The notes below the pieces were generated by a model. The model worked only from the letters and a program-made list of their open reading frames with translations. It made no database searches and was not told where the DNA came from. The position numbers and the translations under genes were made by a program. A DNA stretch of 64,000 nt from Anopheles merus (taxonomy: Eukaryota > Arthropoda > Insecta > Diptera > Culicidae), in assembly GCF_017562075.2 (NCBI RefSeq), contig NC_054084.1, positions 25,482,246 through 25,546,245 on the forward strand, in the 5' to 3' direction. Of the stretch, positions 47,466 through 60,500 are shown in pieces. Each line of letters opens with the position of its first letter. Positions within the stretch are counted from its first letter, which is position 1.

Positions 47466-50073
47466 TGTTCACTTGCTTCTTTTGCGACGGTTTACGGCAG
47501 CTTTGCACAGGTTTTTGTTTTGATATTTTCGATTTGGACACACGTGTTTCGGAGCGGCGTTTGAACAATTACATCGGAATCACTTTTAAACACACGCGGA
47601 GTGGAAAAATTGCGGCCCGGATCACTCACATCACTGAATACGCAAATAGAATATTCTTTCACACTAACGGAAAGTGGTTGAAAGAAACAGAAGGAAAGAA
47701 CGCATGCAAGCTGTCTGGGAACCGGGATTGCACCGGTTTGAATCCAGCTATCGGGACAAATTACGTCCAATTTCACTGCCGGAGCTGGATGGATAATTCA
47801 ATTTTTCCACTTATTTCCACTTTTGATTCACATTCTATTTATAATTCGGATTTAACAAACACTTGGATGGTTGGTCAGAATTTCCACTTTGCACGCGCAT
47901 TAAGCGAAAGGAAGAAAATCCGACCGAACACCAATCGAACCGCGAACGAACCGCGCTTGTCGAGAGCAGCAGCTGAAATGAGCTTTTCGCGTTTTCTTCC
48001 GCCCGATGGCATGCTCGCCCATGCTTAACCATCCGAGCATTGGCGCTTTGTTTGTGTGCTTGCGCCAGCCATGGGGAAGCTGTTTTTCTCACCCATTTGC
48101 TTTTCCACGGCGCGTCACGAGCGATTCCACGCGCGCTGGGCAGACGTCCTGAGCTGAGGGTGTTTTTAAGCGAATGTTCAAACAAAAGGGTCCAACGCAG
48201 ACAGTCCAAGGGATGGGGTTTTCCCATTTGCTTCACTTTGTTTACAATCACGCAGCAACAAACACTTCCTGTTACTCAATTAAACACCTTCTGGTGATTC
48301 CGCACAGTGTGAAGGAAGCCTTTACACCGCCCTTTCTGAAGCTCTGCCGGGATGCTGGGCAAAGCTCAACCAGCACTGCCGTTGCCGGGCAACACACTAA
48401 ATGACTGAAAAGAATCGTACCAAAGGAGCCATAGGGAACGATCGAATAAACCGGGACACACTGGTAAGTATCTTTCGATGCAAAACTTAAACTGGTACGT
48501 TGGAATTGACCGCAAATAGTGCACGAAAAACAAAAAAACCGGTCCGAAAGGAGTGCGCAAGTGGTTTGTTTGATTTTCTGGTTTGACGCACCGATGCAGC
48601 TATGCAGCAGGCGCAAAACCAAGAACCGGGGTAGCTTGCTTTTCCTTGCCGCTGGAAAACCGGCTCCCCTACTGGATTCTGTCCGGGTGGGAAGTGAATG
48701 GACCACCGGGCTAACCACCTTCCGCTGTCACTTGCTTTTCTGGAGCGATCGTAAAGGAAAAGCTTTGGAAGGGCCGGCCGAGTCGGGAGCGATCGATGAC
48801 GATTAATGTTGTTGTTTGGATTGATGTAACGTGTGTGTGTGTTTGCCGGTGTGGTTTAGTAGGACAGTGAAGATGAGGGAAAACTGAAACGTCGATAGAA
48901 TGCTGCGGTATTTGTGTCACCAGTGACGCAATAAGAAGACATGTGTGCGATTGAAATGTATGACCAGAAGATGATTGTGTCATGGAAAATGCGAGATGGG
49001 GAAAAGCTATTTAGAAGTAGGAAAAGTGGGAATATTTACTACAGTAAGTGGGAAAAAGAAATACAGTAAATCATATTTCAACTGAAAAATACACCGGAAA
49101 CGGTTAGCAAATCTGAGAAACCTTGTACATTGTAGTGTTAGGTCAATCTGATTCAGATTCATGAATCTGAATGAATCTTTAGAATGATTCAATGAATCTG
49201 AATCTCGATTGGATAGATTCATGATTCTCGAAATATTCATGAATCTCAAAAGGTTCATGAATCTCAAAAGACTCTTATATCTCGAAGGATTAATGAATCT
49301 CAAGGATCAAGAATTCATAAAGATGCATAAATCCCTCGAGATATATGAATTTAATAGATTTATGAATCTTTTACGTTCAAGAATCTTTCGAGATTTATGA
49401 ACTCATCGATCATCACTGAAGATGTATATGAATGAATCTCAACGAAAGATTCACAAAACCCAACACTAGGATATTGCTAAACATTGTCACTAGCATTTAA
49501 AGGACACATGGAGGTTTTGAGTATCAAATGAAATGAAATAATATATTTAAAAAAGCAACACACACCAATACTTTATTAAACTTTACAAAATTAAGTTAAT
49601 TAGTTAATTTAATTAATTAAAAAAAATGTTATTTTTTAAATACTTCAATTGTAATTTACCTAATATAATCTGAACTAAAAAAACTTAATATGTTAGTACT
49701 TGCCCATAGTGCTTTTGACACACGCTATAAAAACTCCTCTTCCTATAAACGCCTGAAGGTATGCAATCACACGTTTTAATTGTGCACGTGGTACTGCTTG
49801 CTACTTACTGAACGAATTCAAAAATTAAACATCATCCAAGGCATTTCTTTCGTTTCTACTCCACATTTTCAATAAAAAACAAACTTAAATGAAGATCAAC
49901 ATGCTAGAGGGTTCGATAGAAACGAAAAACCGATGATCTCTTTAAATAAAGTAATCGAAAATCGCATAAATGTTGTTGGAAGAATGTTTGTTTGCTTTAC
50001 TAAAAAACCATTTTGTACAAAAGGGTAACTTGGAGAAGTCTTAAGCTAATCAAAACAAATATTGGAGCAAATG
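47466..50073. other. Spacer between lipases L5 and L6
   Basis: L5 5' flank, a minisatellite at 49140-49450, AT-rich sequence, then the L6 3' flank. The longest open frame on the plus strand (47465-48028) has no ATG at its start and no domain, so it is not called. Confidence 0.5.
49140..49450. repeat. Minisatellite of GATTCATGAATCT-like units
   Basis: Tandem, partly palindromic units (ATTCATGAATCTC and variants) repeat at about 12-24-base spacing. Many units are self-complementary, so the array could form hairpins. Confidence 0.75.
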
Positions 50074-53000
50074 TTATTCAAATTTCGAGCCAGACAATCC
50101 TTTGGAATATGGTGGGGCACCGTTGGTCTGCAGGTAGTAGTCACCTTTGGCACTGGAAAGTGTACGAAAGAAACATAAAAAAAAACGTTACACTCAACTC
50201 AGAACGTTGTTGCTAAACGCCAGTGAAACCGTCAACTTACTCAGAGCTGCAATCGATTCCCATGTGTACGATCGGAGCCGCCCGATCGACCTTGCCGTCC
50301 TTGAAATCGTCCCACGATTTACATTTGACCGAGTGGAACGACGCCACATTGCTTTCCGCTACACTTTCCGCCCAGAACCACCACGAGCGCCGGTGGCTGC
50401 ACAGGTCTGTTGTATTAGTGGTAGAAAAAAATGAATGTTAGCAACAATGTAGAGCGATTTAGATGGGAACTACTGCAGCTAAAATGGCAGATCGATAAGC
50501 AAATGTAACTACAGCAAAATTTCTATTCTACTACGCTAAAGAAAATGGATGAGAACCTTCGGACGAGTTCTGGCGGAATGCTTTCGCTGTAGGGTAATAA
50601 GGGCAGTATGGAAGTTGGATGGATGGGTTTGAAGGCAGGCGGGAATAAAAACCATGCAGTTAATGTGGCATTCGTAGTAAGGAGGCAGGCACAGCAAGGG
50701 TAAAAGCAGGACATAATAGTAACAGAAAAAAATAATAAAAAGAACGAAACAGAAACATAAGACAAACATAACATGTACAAACATAAAACAAAAAAAAAAC
50801 AAAATGGTTAATATGAACGAAGTTCACAAAAAAACGCATGCGTAAAACACACACACACAAAACACATGCTAATCATGGCCACACGTACCATTATCGGTGA
50901 GCAGTTTGTAGTTTCGCTTCGGGCAGCCCGGCTGTAGGGTTTTGCCATTGTTCGGCCAAAAGTCGGCCGTGCCCGTGCTGACCGGTGCACCGTACAGCCA
51001 CGCGTCGGTGTGAATGACGTCCACAAAGTCAGCATCCTTGGAGCTTAGGGCGGTAGCGAAGATGCCCGGATAGAACGGTGGGAAGGCAGGATCGAGGGCC
51101 GAAATTCTGTAACAAAATTACACCATAAACATAACATTATTAATTTATCAACTACGTTAGAGCTCCTTAAGGTCATACCTGTTCAGCTTGACTCGCTTTT
51201 CCGATTGAGCTATCACAGTGCGCCCAACGTATCCCGCCAGCTGACCACCGAGCGAATGTCCAACGAGGTGCAGTTTGTCCACATTCAGCCCCGCATTGAT
51301 CATCCGCAGTACGACGGATCCAAGATAACTTCCAAGCTGCGAGCGAGAGATCGAGTTAGACAATGTACTTGGCCCAGAAAAAAGATTGTGCCCACGCTTA
51401 CCTTCTTGCAGTTGGGGACGGCCTCCAGCAGATAGTTCCCGTCCGCTAGCTGTGCCCAGTCGAGGATGATGATGTTATGGTCACCCCGCTTCAGGTACGC
51501 ATCGGCAATGACGTGCACACTCTCCACCTCCATTGACTCGATGTAGCCGTGGAAGTACATGACCGTCTTTTTGTTCTTGTCGAACCGGCTGTGCTGCAGG
51601 ATGTCCTCGGCCTTTTCCAAACTGTACGTCTCATGGTCCTCAAACTTTGGTCTAGATCGGGGGTTTGTTTTGGAGCAAAGCGAAGAGTTAAGAGGACGTT
51701 GTTTTTTGATAAATTAAAATCTTAATACATACCCGTAAAATAGCACAAACTTGGCCGTGTCTAGGTGGGCCCGCACCGGCTTCATGCCCACCCATACTCC
51801 TGCAAAGAGAGTAAGAGAGTAGAACAGAATGTGAGCAAGAGATCGTTTACAATGGGGCAGCAAACGCAGTATGAGAATTAGAGTGAAGGACGCCTTTAAT
51901 TGACGCTGATCGAGAGTTGAGCCAATTGGCACAAATGATTTATTTGCCATTGTGCATCATCTCCCAAACGAAAGATCACGTCCAAGTGTATGGAAAGTGT
52001 ACAAAGGTACCCGAGCTCAACTACTGGCAGAGTTAAACGACAACCAACCATTCAGGCCGTTGATTGACATTTGTTGTGATCATTCATGTGATCAAGCAAC
52101 CACGGGAAAACATTCCACACCGTCATCGCAACCTGCCAGACACGAACCGATACGACACGCTTGTTTGTGTGATCTTTCTTCCAAGAAACCCACAACCCAC
52201 GTTAGTACATGGGAGTAGTAAAAAAACAAGCTCCAAGCGCCGAGATTTAATTAGCTGCTGCTGCTCCCTTAGCATCTCGCTAATGGCTACCGGTCAGTCA
52301 GGTGACTAATCATCATCAAACCGAAGGTAATCATTACGTTTAGCGGGCGTGTGGGTATGCAAAAAGATCGATCAGAAAGGGGTAATATAGCCTCTCCCCT
52401 CCGGTCTTAAGGGTTGACCTCCGCATATCTCCAGTACAAGCGCGGTTTGCGGTTACGCCTTAATTGTAGCCCCGCGGGCGCTCTTCGACTGCCTAATGGG
52501 GTCTCTAATCTGTACCCGATCGGACGACGGTCATGACCAAGGCTGGATTTACGTACCGGCCCAGAGACAGCGCGCGAGAGATGTAAAACACGGAAGACAC
52601 ACAGACACACACGCTGCACTTCTGTTGGGACGTGAATGTTGTTTATCACCGTTGGCAGGCAGCGTGCATTACCGCTTATCGTCTACGGCGGGAGAGATAC
52701 GGATAGCCTTTCGGGGGTTTGGATTGTTGGAGTGGTTAGTTTACTGTTTTTTTTTTTGCTCAAAAAAAGGTGGCGCCTTTTTTGCTCGCTCTTCTTATCT
52801 CCCAATGCAATGATAGTGATATTTAGGGGCTCTATAGGGTATATTCATATTGTTATGACACTCCCAAAGATAAGGGAGAGTGCGCGAGCAACCCAATATT
52901 TCATCATTTCAGAAAAAGATACGTGTGAGAAAACCTCACGAATGTTCGTATACGGTGTACAACTCGTTTTCTTTCCCGATATTAGAATAATTTGTGTCGG

Positions 53001-56000
53001 TTATGGAAATAATGCGACTCGTTCAAATGTCCGTTTGCTACTGTATATTCAATTGTCAAGAGTTCATTACATAATTCATTTTGAGTTCATTCTGTTATCC
53101 TTATCTATGCCTATGAGTTCATTTCCTATCCTATTTCTAAATTGAGTTCGAATTTCGAATTCGAACTAATAAATTCAAATGATCAATCTCCAACATTCTC
53201 TCTAATCTGTACCCGATCGGACGACGGTCATGACCAAGGCTGGATTTACGTACCGGCCCAGAGACAGCGCGCGAGAGATGTAAAACACGGAAGACACACA
53301 GACACACACGCTGCACTTCTGTTGGGACGTGAATGTTGTTTATCACCGTTGGCAGGCAGCGTGCATTACCGCTTATCGTCTACGGCGGGAGAGATACGGA
53401 TAGCCTTTCGGGGGTTTGGATTGTTGGAGTGGTTAGTTAACTGTTTTTTTTTTTGCTCAAAAAAAGGTGGCGCCTTTTTTGCTCGCTCTTCTTATCTCCC
53501 AATGCAATGATAGTGATATTTAGGGGCTCTATAGGGTATATTCATATTGTTATGACACTCCCAAAGATAAGGGAGAGTGCGCGAGCAACCCAATATTTCA
53601 TCATTTCAGAAAAAGATACGTTACGGAGATCCATCTCAAAACTAACTGGAGCTGATTTGGAAACTCAAGCTGCTCAAAATGTGATATTAATCCAAAGAAC
53701 AGCTCTCTACGTTGTTTTAATTTTGTAACCCAAAAGAAGTCTTCTATTAGACAGGTCTTCTGACCAGAGCCCAACAATTTGGAATTTAAATGGACCTCAG
53801 ACATCATTCCATTGAAATCTTGAGCTCGAGATCCACAGGTAGTACACGCGTAACGCCAACGTAACGCTGATCTTCAGCTTGTCTTAAGATCCCACCATCG
53901 CACCACGGAACTAACGATGCCATCGCTCCAAATCAAGTTCAAGTTTGGCGAACCTGCGCAAAACCCCCGAACTTGATTCGAATTTCGCCGTAGCAGAACC
54001 GGTTTCAGGCCCCGTCCGTCTCGATCGACACGTGTGTGGCTGAGGCGACTCGACTAGTGGCGGGCGGCGACGTCCCATCGGAACCCGGAACATCTTGAAC
54101 CGGGCACCATGAAGAGAAAGTGACAAAACCAGTCATGCCAGACGAATGATGCGAAAGTTGCCCAACCGGGAGAGGCACACACCAAACAGAGCTCGGTGCA
54201 TGCGATGCACCACCACCACCGTCTACCGTCTTCTTGTGGGAACTTGAGTAAGGTCGGATTTTCAGGTCTGATTGTGTTCCCTTTGAGCGGCAGCAATTAG
54301 CAGCAAAGCCATCCATTATTTTTCTTCACTGTTCCGTAGTATGGCGTGCGGGCGCACGATCACACACTGTCGTTAAACTTACTTGGATTTTTTAGACTCT
54401 TCATGGTTGAGAGGCGCGTTGCGACGACTCGAGCTGACACTCTCCGCGATGACTTGACTGTTTCACGGGATTGGTACACTTCCTATGCTTTGGCAATGTA
54501 TTGGATGCTTTTGAAGAGTTTTACACAATTAAATCACACCTGGGTCATCACACACACACACACACACCCCTGGACTAGAACGAACAACGTGGTTCGTAAC
54601 GTGTCGCTGGGAATGGAGCAGGAAATGAGTCTTATCTCGCGCAACACTTCCCGCTGCTTTCCTGATGGCGTGAGTGGCGAACCCACAGTAGCAAACACAA
54701 TTTGTTGTCCAACCGACTCGGTACAGGAATTACGATACAATTTAGAACTCACGGCACACGAATGCACGCACACACACACACACACGCCTCTAAAGTGTCT
54801 TTATTTTTAGAACCAAATACTATACCACGCTGCTACCCCGCAATAGTAGCGTAGCTTCGGGATTCGTAGGTCCGGATTGAAGGAGGGAGGGTCCAACTTC
54901 GCGCTCAATTTGCCAAAGGTCCAAAATGGGATGACCCAAACCGAGCGCACACCGCAGACACACACACACACACGCAATTGCTTAAAAACAGCGCCTGATT
55001 TGGCCTTCAAAATACAGTTCAATGTACCGCACACATTCCACGCGACCAACACCGCACTGTGCACGGACCGCGCACGCTTACACTGTTGAGAGGAGAAGGT
55101 GGTGGTGGCCGTGGCGCGTCGATTGCGTAACTTTTGCCGAACAACCACAATTGGGCTTTTGGGGGGGGGGGGGGGGGGGGGAGAGGTAAACCGTTGGGAA
55201 ACGTGAGCCACCGACCGAACGCTGTCTGTCTAAGGGCGTGTGGAACTGGCGAAAGGCGCGTGTGGTGTACACCCGGACGCGAACACACAACCGTCCGATG
55301 TGATCGCTCGCAGTGAACTGAACGCAGCACGGCTCGAGCGCGCACACGGCACGGCACGGCGTCGTTGATTCGCGCGTGTATCGGGGCAGGAAAAACTGGA
55401 AACCCTTGAGAGTTGGATGTCGCTATTTCCCACCACCCCTTGGCTGGTGCTGGAAGCGAGCAAAAACAAAACACGCGCGCGGGGTTCGATGGATGCGAGA
55501 GTGTTTGTCCAGTTGTGTTGAGAAGGGTATCAAACTGACGGAGATTCTACGATCGCGGGTTGTTGTTGTTGTTGTTGTGCTGTGTGTGCGGGGTTGTTGC
55601 AGAGGTGGGAGGTACTGTTATGCTGCTAGAACAACCACATTTGCCATTTCACAGCAGTGTTTGTCTTTTGATGAATCAATGGCGGCACCCCTCCGATGTG
55701 ACCGAGTGGGGGAGCACGGCGTGAGCGCCACGAAGTACTTCAAGGGCCACAGTTTTACGCATCAAATACAACCCCGTGGGGGGAACGTCCAAACGTGGGG
55801 GGTGATTGGTCATGTTTAGTTTATGAGAATGCAGTACAGAAGGGATTAAAAAAGCAAATAAATAGATGGAGAGGATTATGTTCGAATGACATTGAGCGCT
55901 TCTAATGATCAACATCCCCCATCACGGAATGGGAGTTGTTTTGAGAATAGGAGAAGCGATCGTGTGGAGGCGAGAGAGGTTTGATAAAATAGATGTTTGT

Positions 56001-57551
56001 TGTGCGTTGATAAACCATAAACTATCAAAATAGAAAATGATTTTTCGAAAAACTGCAGTTTGAGTTGTAGTGTTAGAGTTCAACAATTCGGCAGGGTTAA
56101 AAATAGAGTCGATAAAAGTAATAAAATACGTCATAGTCATAGGCTCTTAGGCTTTTAAACTCTTTAAACATGCCATTTTCTAATTAATAATTAACTTCAA
56201 AGACAATTAACTTCTTGAGATGGAGTGATGGAGGAGCAACGCTTAAAGTTATCTTTAAATTATATTGTTTATCAAAATCATTTCCGTAACTATTCATTCT
56301 TTACACCTGCAATTGTAGTAAATGTGTAGTTATTGGCTCCATGAGGCCTAAGAAGAGCTCACATTTTGATAACAGAAAATGTTTATATAGTCCATCAAAA
56401 AGAGTATCTTTACAGTCTCAAGAGAAACCCAGGAAGTCGACACCCATTGAAAGTTAATCAGTTCGATATACCACACCAGGGGTCGGCTAACTCCGGCCCA
56501 CGAGCTAAAAATATCTGGCCCCTGAGATCATTTTATCGCATAGGGCAATTGGATCCAACACAGTGGAACGGAAAAAGAATATGTTTATTAAAGTGAATAA
56601 GTTTTGTGACTCAACAGGACATTTATGAATCGTATTGATTTTTACGCACGATTTCATGGATTCATTGTTTATTTGTTTATTTGTTTATTTGTAAATGTTA
56701 AGTGATTGGCCATCATTGGCCTTATCACTGATCTTATAAACTAAACTTATAATAACATAAAGCATCACGGTACAATGTAACATCAGCACAAAATAAATAA
56801 CACAGAGTATCACAGCAAGAAAAACAGGTTAACTTAGGGAATTCCAGTCAAAAGAGTCATAATGTGCATTAAATCTAAAAGCCATCGCAGTCAAAGGTTC
56901 ATTATCGCTATATGCACGTCTAGTTTGGTCAACTCTTAGTAGCCTAAAGTTTCTTAAAATACGAGCAGGTACGTGGAAATTAACTCTAGCTAAAAGCTAG
57001 AGCTTGTCATTCATTTCAGCTCTAAGTTTACATCTTAGGTTCTGATTGATTTGGTATCTAAAACGAATTTCTAGTGATGTACAATTGTTTAGGCAAATGT
57101 TTTACTCCAATACAAACAATATTCAATTCCTGAGTTATACTACGTCCTGAGTTGTAGATGTATCGATGTTGTTTGCTTAAAAACATGCTTTCAGCTCTTC
57201 TTGTTGGATAAATAGCTAAAGACTAAACAAAGAGGACATCACGAGAAATTGGTGCATTTTTTATCGTTGAAAATGCTATCCCCATAAAAAGGTAGAACAT
57301 GTCTCAATGGTTTAAGATTAATATTAACTACGATTAATACATCTATTCCATCAGGCCCTGTACTTGACAGTTTGCCGACCCCTGTACTGCACGATCACCT
57401 TCTTCAATATCAGTCCAATACCAATGGTCGATAGTAGCCATACAAAACTAATAAAAAAAAACAGCATACATCAGCACCGACCATCGACATATTACCCAAG
57501 ACTCACGGGCTGCCGGATTTGATTTGTACACCTTGCATGTTTAGTCACTTT

Positions 57552-57595
<44 letters not shown>

Positions 57596-60500
57596 ATCTC
57601 TCCCTCTCTCTCTCTCTCTCTTCCTCAGTTCCTCTACCTCCAAGAAACGCACCCTGTGTGTGTGTTCAGGAACTCGTTACGCAGGAAAGCCGTTGGAAGT
57701 TGTTCCAAAAGGCAGCACACAAGCTACCTACGCCGTCGTCTTGTCGTCAGAAAATTGATTGCACTCCCGACGACGTCATTACTAGCCATGCTTGCCCACG
57801 ACGACGACGACGAACATCTACTCATCAAGCACATTCAATTTATGACCGTAGAAAGCTCACTGCACCAAACCCGCTGGACAGCCGATGGACGGATGGCAAT
57901 CACTATGGGGGCTTTTACACGTTCAATCTAAGGTGCATGATTGCCGGTGCGTTTAACATCCCTCATTGATCCAACGGAAAGGAGGAGTGTACAACAACTG
58001 CACTTTTCACCATCAATACACGGACGTCACGCTGACCTTGTCACCTTGCGTGCAATCGGGTGTCGGGGCCCATACCCAGCCCAGCCCCCGCGGTATTGGT
58101 GTCATTTTGCATTGGCTGGTGGTATCGTTTTTCTAAGCTTCCTGCTCCCAGGAGCGGGAGTATAGCAAGTGCCGTCCGTATCTATTACAGGAAAGAATCT
58201 AACTACACCTCGTGTACTCGTGGTTGTGTCTCCCTCAACCTTCGGTCGGTACAGGCGATTGGTTGGAATGAATTATTCAAATGCGTTGCTCGCTGGTGGC
58301 ATTTTGCCGTTTCGTGGCTAGTTTGCTAGAACGATCAAATCGACAGTTTTATTGAGGAGCTCGTTTATGTCATCCCGTGTATGCGCGTACTGAGCAGGTA
58401 AGTCCGTGGAATCGATGATACGTTGAAGTTCTTGAAAATGCAATGACTTGCATTACAAATTAAACCTTGAAAACATAGGTAGATATGAGCTAGCGGTGCT
58501 TCTAACAACCAGAACGAAGATTTCCTTTTAAAATGTTACGATTTCTGCAACACTCGCCAAGGAACAACCATTCCGGCCATCATTAGCGGTCGTTGCAAGT
58601 CCCCGGCACCATTCACGAGCCGTTGAGTGACATTCCTTCCCTCTATGTAAGGCACGCCGGTCCCTTCCTTCTCGTGTCATGTCCATACGACATGACCGAA
58701 AAGGGGTGGGGTGGCAAAAGCACAAATCACTTTCAAAGTTTGTCCACCACCACGGGGCCTGATAGTGAGCAAGATCCGTTCTTTGGCAGTAGACCCAGAA
58801 GCTTCCTCCGCCAGGTACGTTCGGCACGAAAACGGCCATGGTCAAACCGGGTTGACCAACCGCACCAACTGCATCGTGGTAATAAAAACCGGCCACCGGA
58901 TCCGTTCGCCAAAAGCCATGCAGACGGGTGGAGCGGCCCCGTCTCCATGTTGCTCGTTACGAGCTGTACCCCCGATGGATGCATTACTTCTTTTGACCAA
59001 GCATTTTGGTTCGACGGTTTACGACGGCTCCCTGGTCTGATTGGGTGCTTACCAATGCTAACAACAGGCCGAACTTTCGCGGCTAGTTCTGTAGCTGAAA
59101 TCTACCACCTTCCAGCCCACTCCTCTGTACGCTGTGCATGGTAGGAGTGCAGAGTGCAAGAACGAGTTGCATATTTTGTTGTAGCTTCAACCATGAACGG
59201 GAGGAGAGACAGAGAGGCTGGTGTGTGTACGGTAGAGCAAATGAAGAAAAAACTACAGTACGGTGTGCATGGCATGTTGCAACGAACGGTTTTCGAACAT
59301 ACCGCGTAACACACACGCCCCCGAGGAAGTGATTGAACGAATTGATGGTTTTGTTGTGAAAAAATGGTTGTCCATGAGAAAATTTCTTATTTGAAGGGTA
59401 TATTGTTTAAGTAATAGCATTTCATGGTTACTTGAAGGTAGTTGATTTTTTTGGATAAATATTTGAGCTTTCAAAAGCAATAGCTTCTAGTTTTTATTTA
59501 TTAATAAGTATTGAAGCCTGACAAGATATAAAATTCTACAATTATTCTAGTCTGTATGCTGCCTGGAGACAAATTTAATGGAAATTGGAGCATAAAATCA
59601 ATTGGAACTGTCATTGCATTGATCCAGCTGTATAAGCAATACGTCAGGTGCATTGCGATTCAAACAACACGATCGCGTCGGCTTGAGATCGAGCCTCAAA
59701 TGATAATCTGAACTTTTTCTCCGTCAGATTCTCCAATTAGTCATAATTCACAAGAAAATAAGCATTAATATTTATACTGGACTAACCCTGTTCACACCGA
59801 TTTTGATCAACGTCTCTATCTCATCGTGTGAGAGTCTAGGTCGAGAAAAATACATATTTGACAGTGGCCCAAACAACACACTGATTTCATGTCAATGTCA
59901 CGTCATCCAAACACTTATCTTTGCCTCTTTGCATAGACATTTGCTGTTGTGTGCAGTTGTGTGGAGGTTTATTTCCCGAATCATACGGGGGAGTACACAC
60001 AAGCATTAATTGACAATGGTCAACCCCTCCTCCGGGCAGGGTTAATCCGAGAACGATGTAAACAATCCATCCACTGCAACACAACTGGTTTATTAGTAAT
60101 TCAGCTTGCCGAATTGAGCTGTCGTATTTGTCTTCGGATCGACTGTGTTTCGGGGTGATATGTGTACACGAAACGAAGTTCCAAAACCAATCGCGTGTGG
60201 TACATTCAGTGCCTTAATGCACAATCATCATTCATTCCACTTGGGGGTTTGATTTACGTCAGCGATGCCGCCCCAACATCACCGAATCGTTTCGCCTTAA
60301 ATCACGTAAATCACGCTGTTCTTGATCGTCGCCGCCATAAATCACACTTTTCTTCTTTACGCACGATTATAATTTCACACCAATGGTTTTGTATCGCGTC
60401 TTTTAAATTGTCACACTGAATTCCACTGCCCCGCAATCACTACTAGAGACCGATAATTGCAGGCGCAAACTTCCGCTCGAGAAGCGGCAAACACTTTGCT

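Noticed and set aside
47465..48028. Plus-strand open frame of 187 codons opposite the L5 start
   Set aside because: It begins with TTG, shows no domain and lies in the L5 5' flank. Probably chance.
51733..51950. Read-through start of L6 from 51950 without splicing
   Set aside because: The hydrophobic stretch is the pyrimidine tract of a normal acceptor, and the frame opens with non-family sequence.
54377..54398. Minus-strand exon MKSLKNP with a perfect phase-1 donor as an L6 first exon
   Set aside because: It encodes no signal peptide. Two better phase-1 exons with signal or anchor sequences exist upstream.
58528..59144. Overlapping open frames on both strands (183 and 122 codons)
   Set aside because: Neither has a recognisable domain, and each mirrors the other. 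No splice or promoter support.
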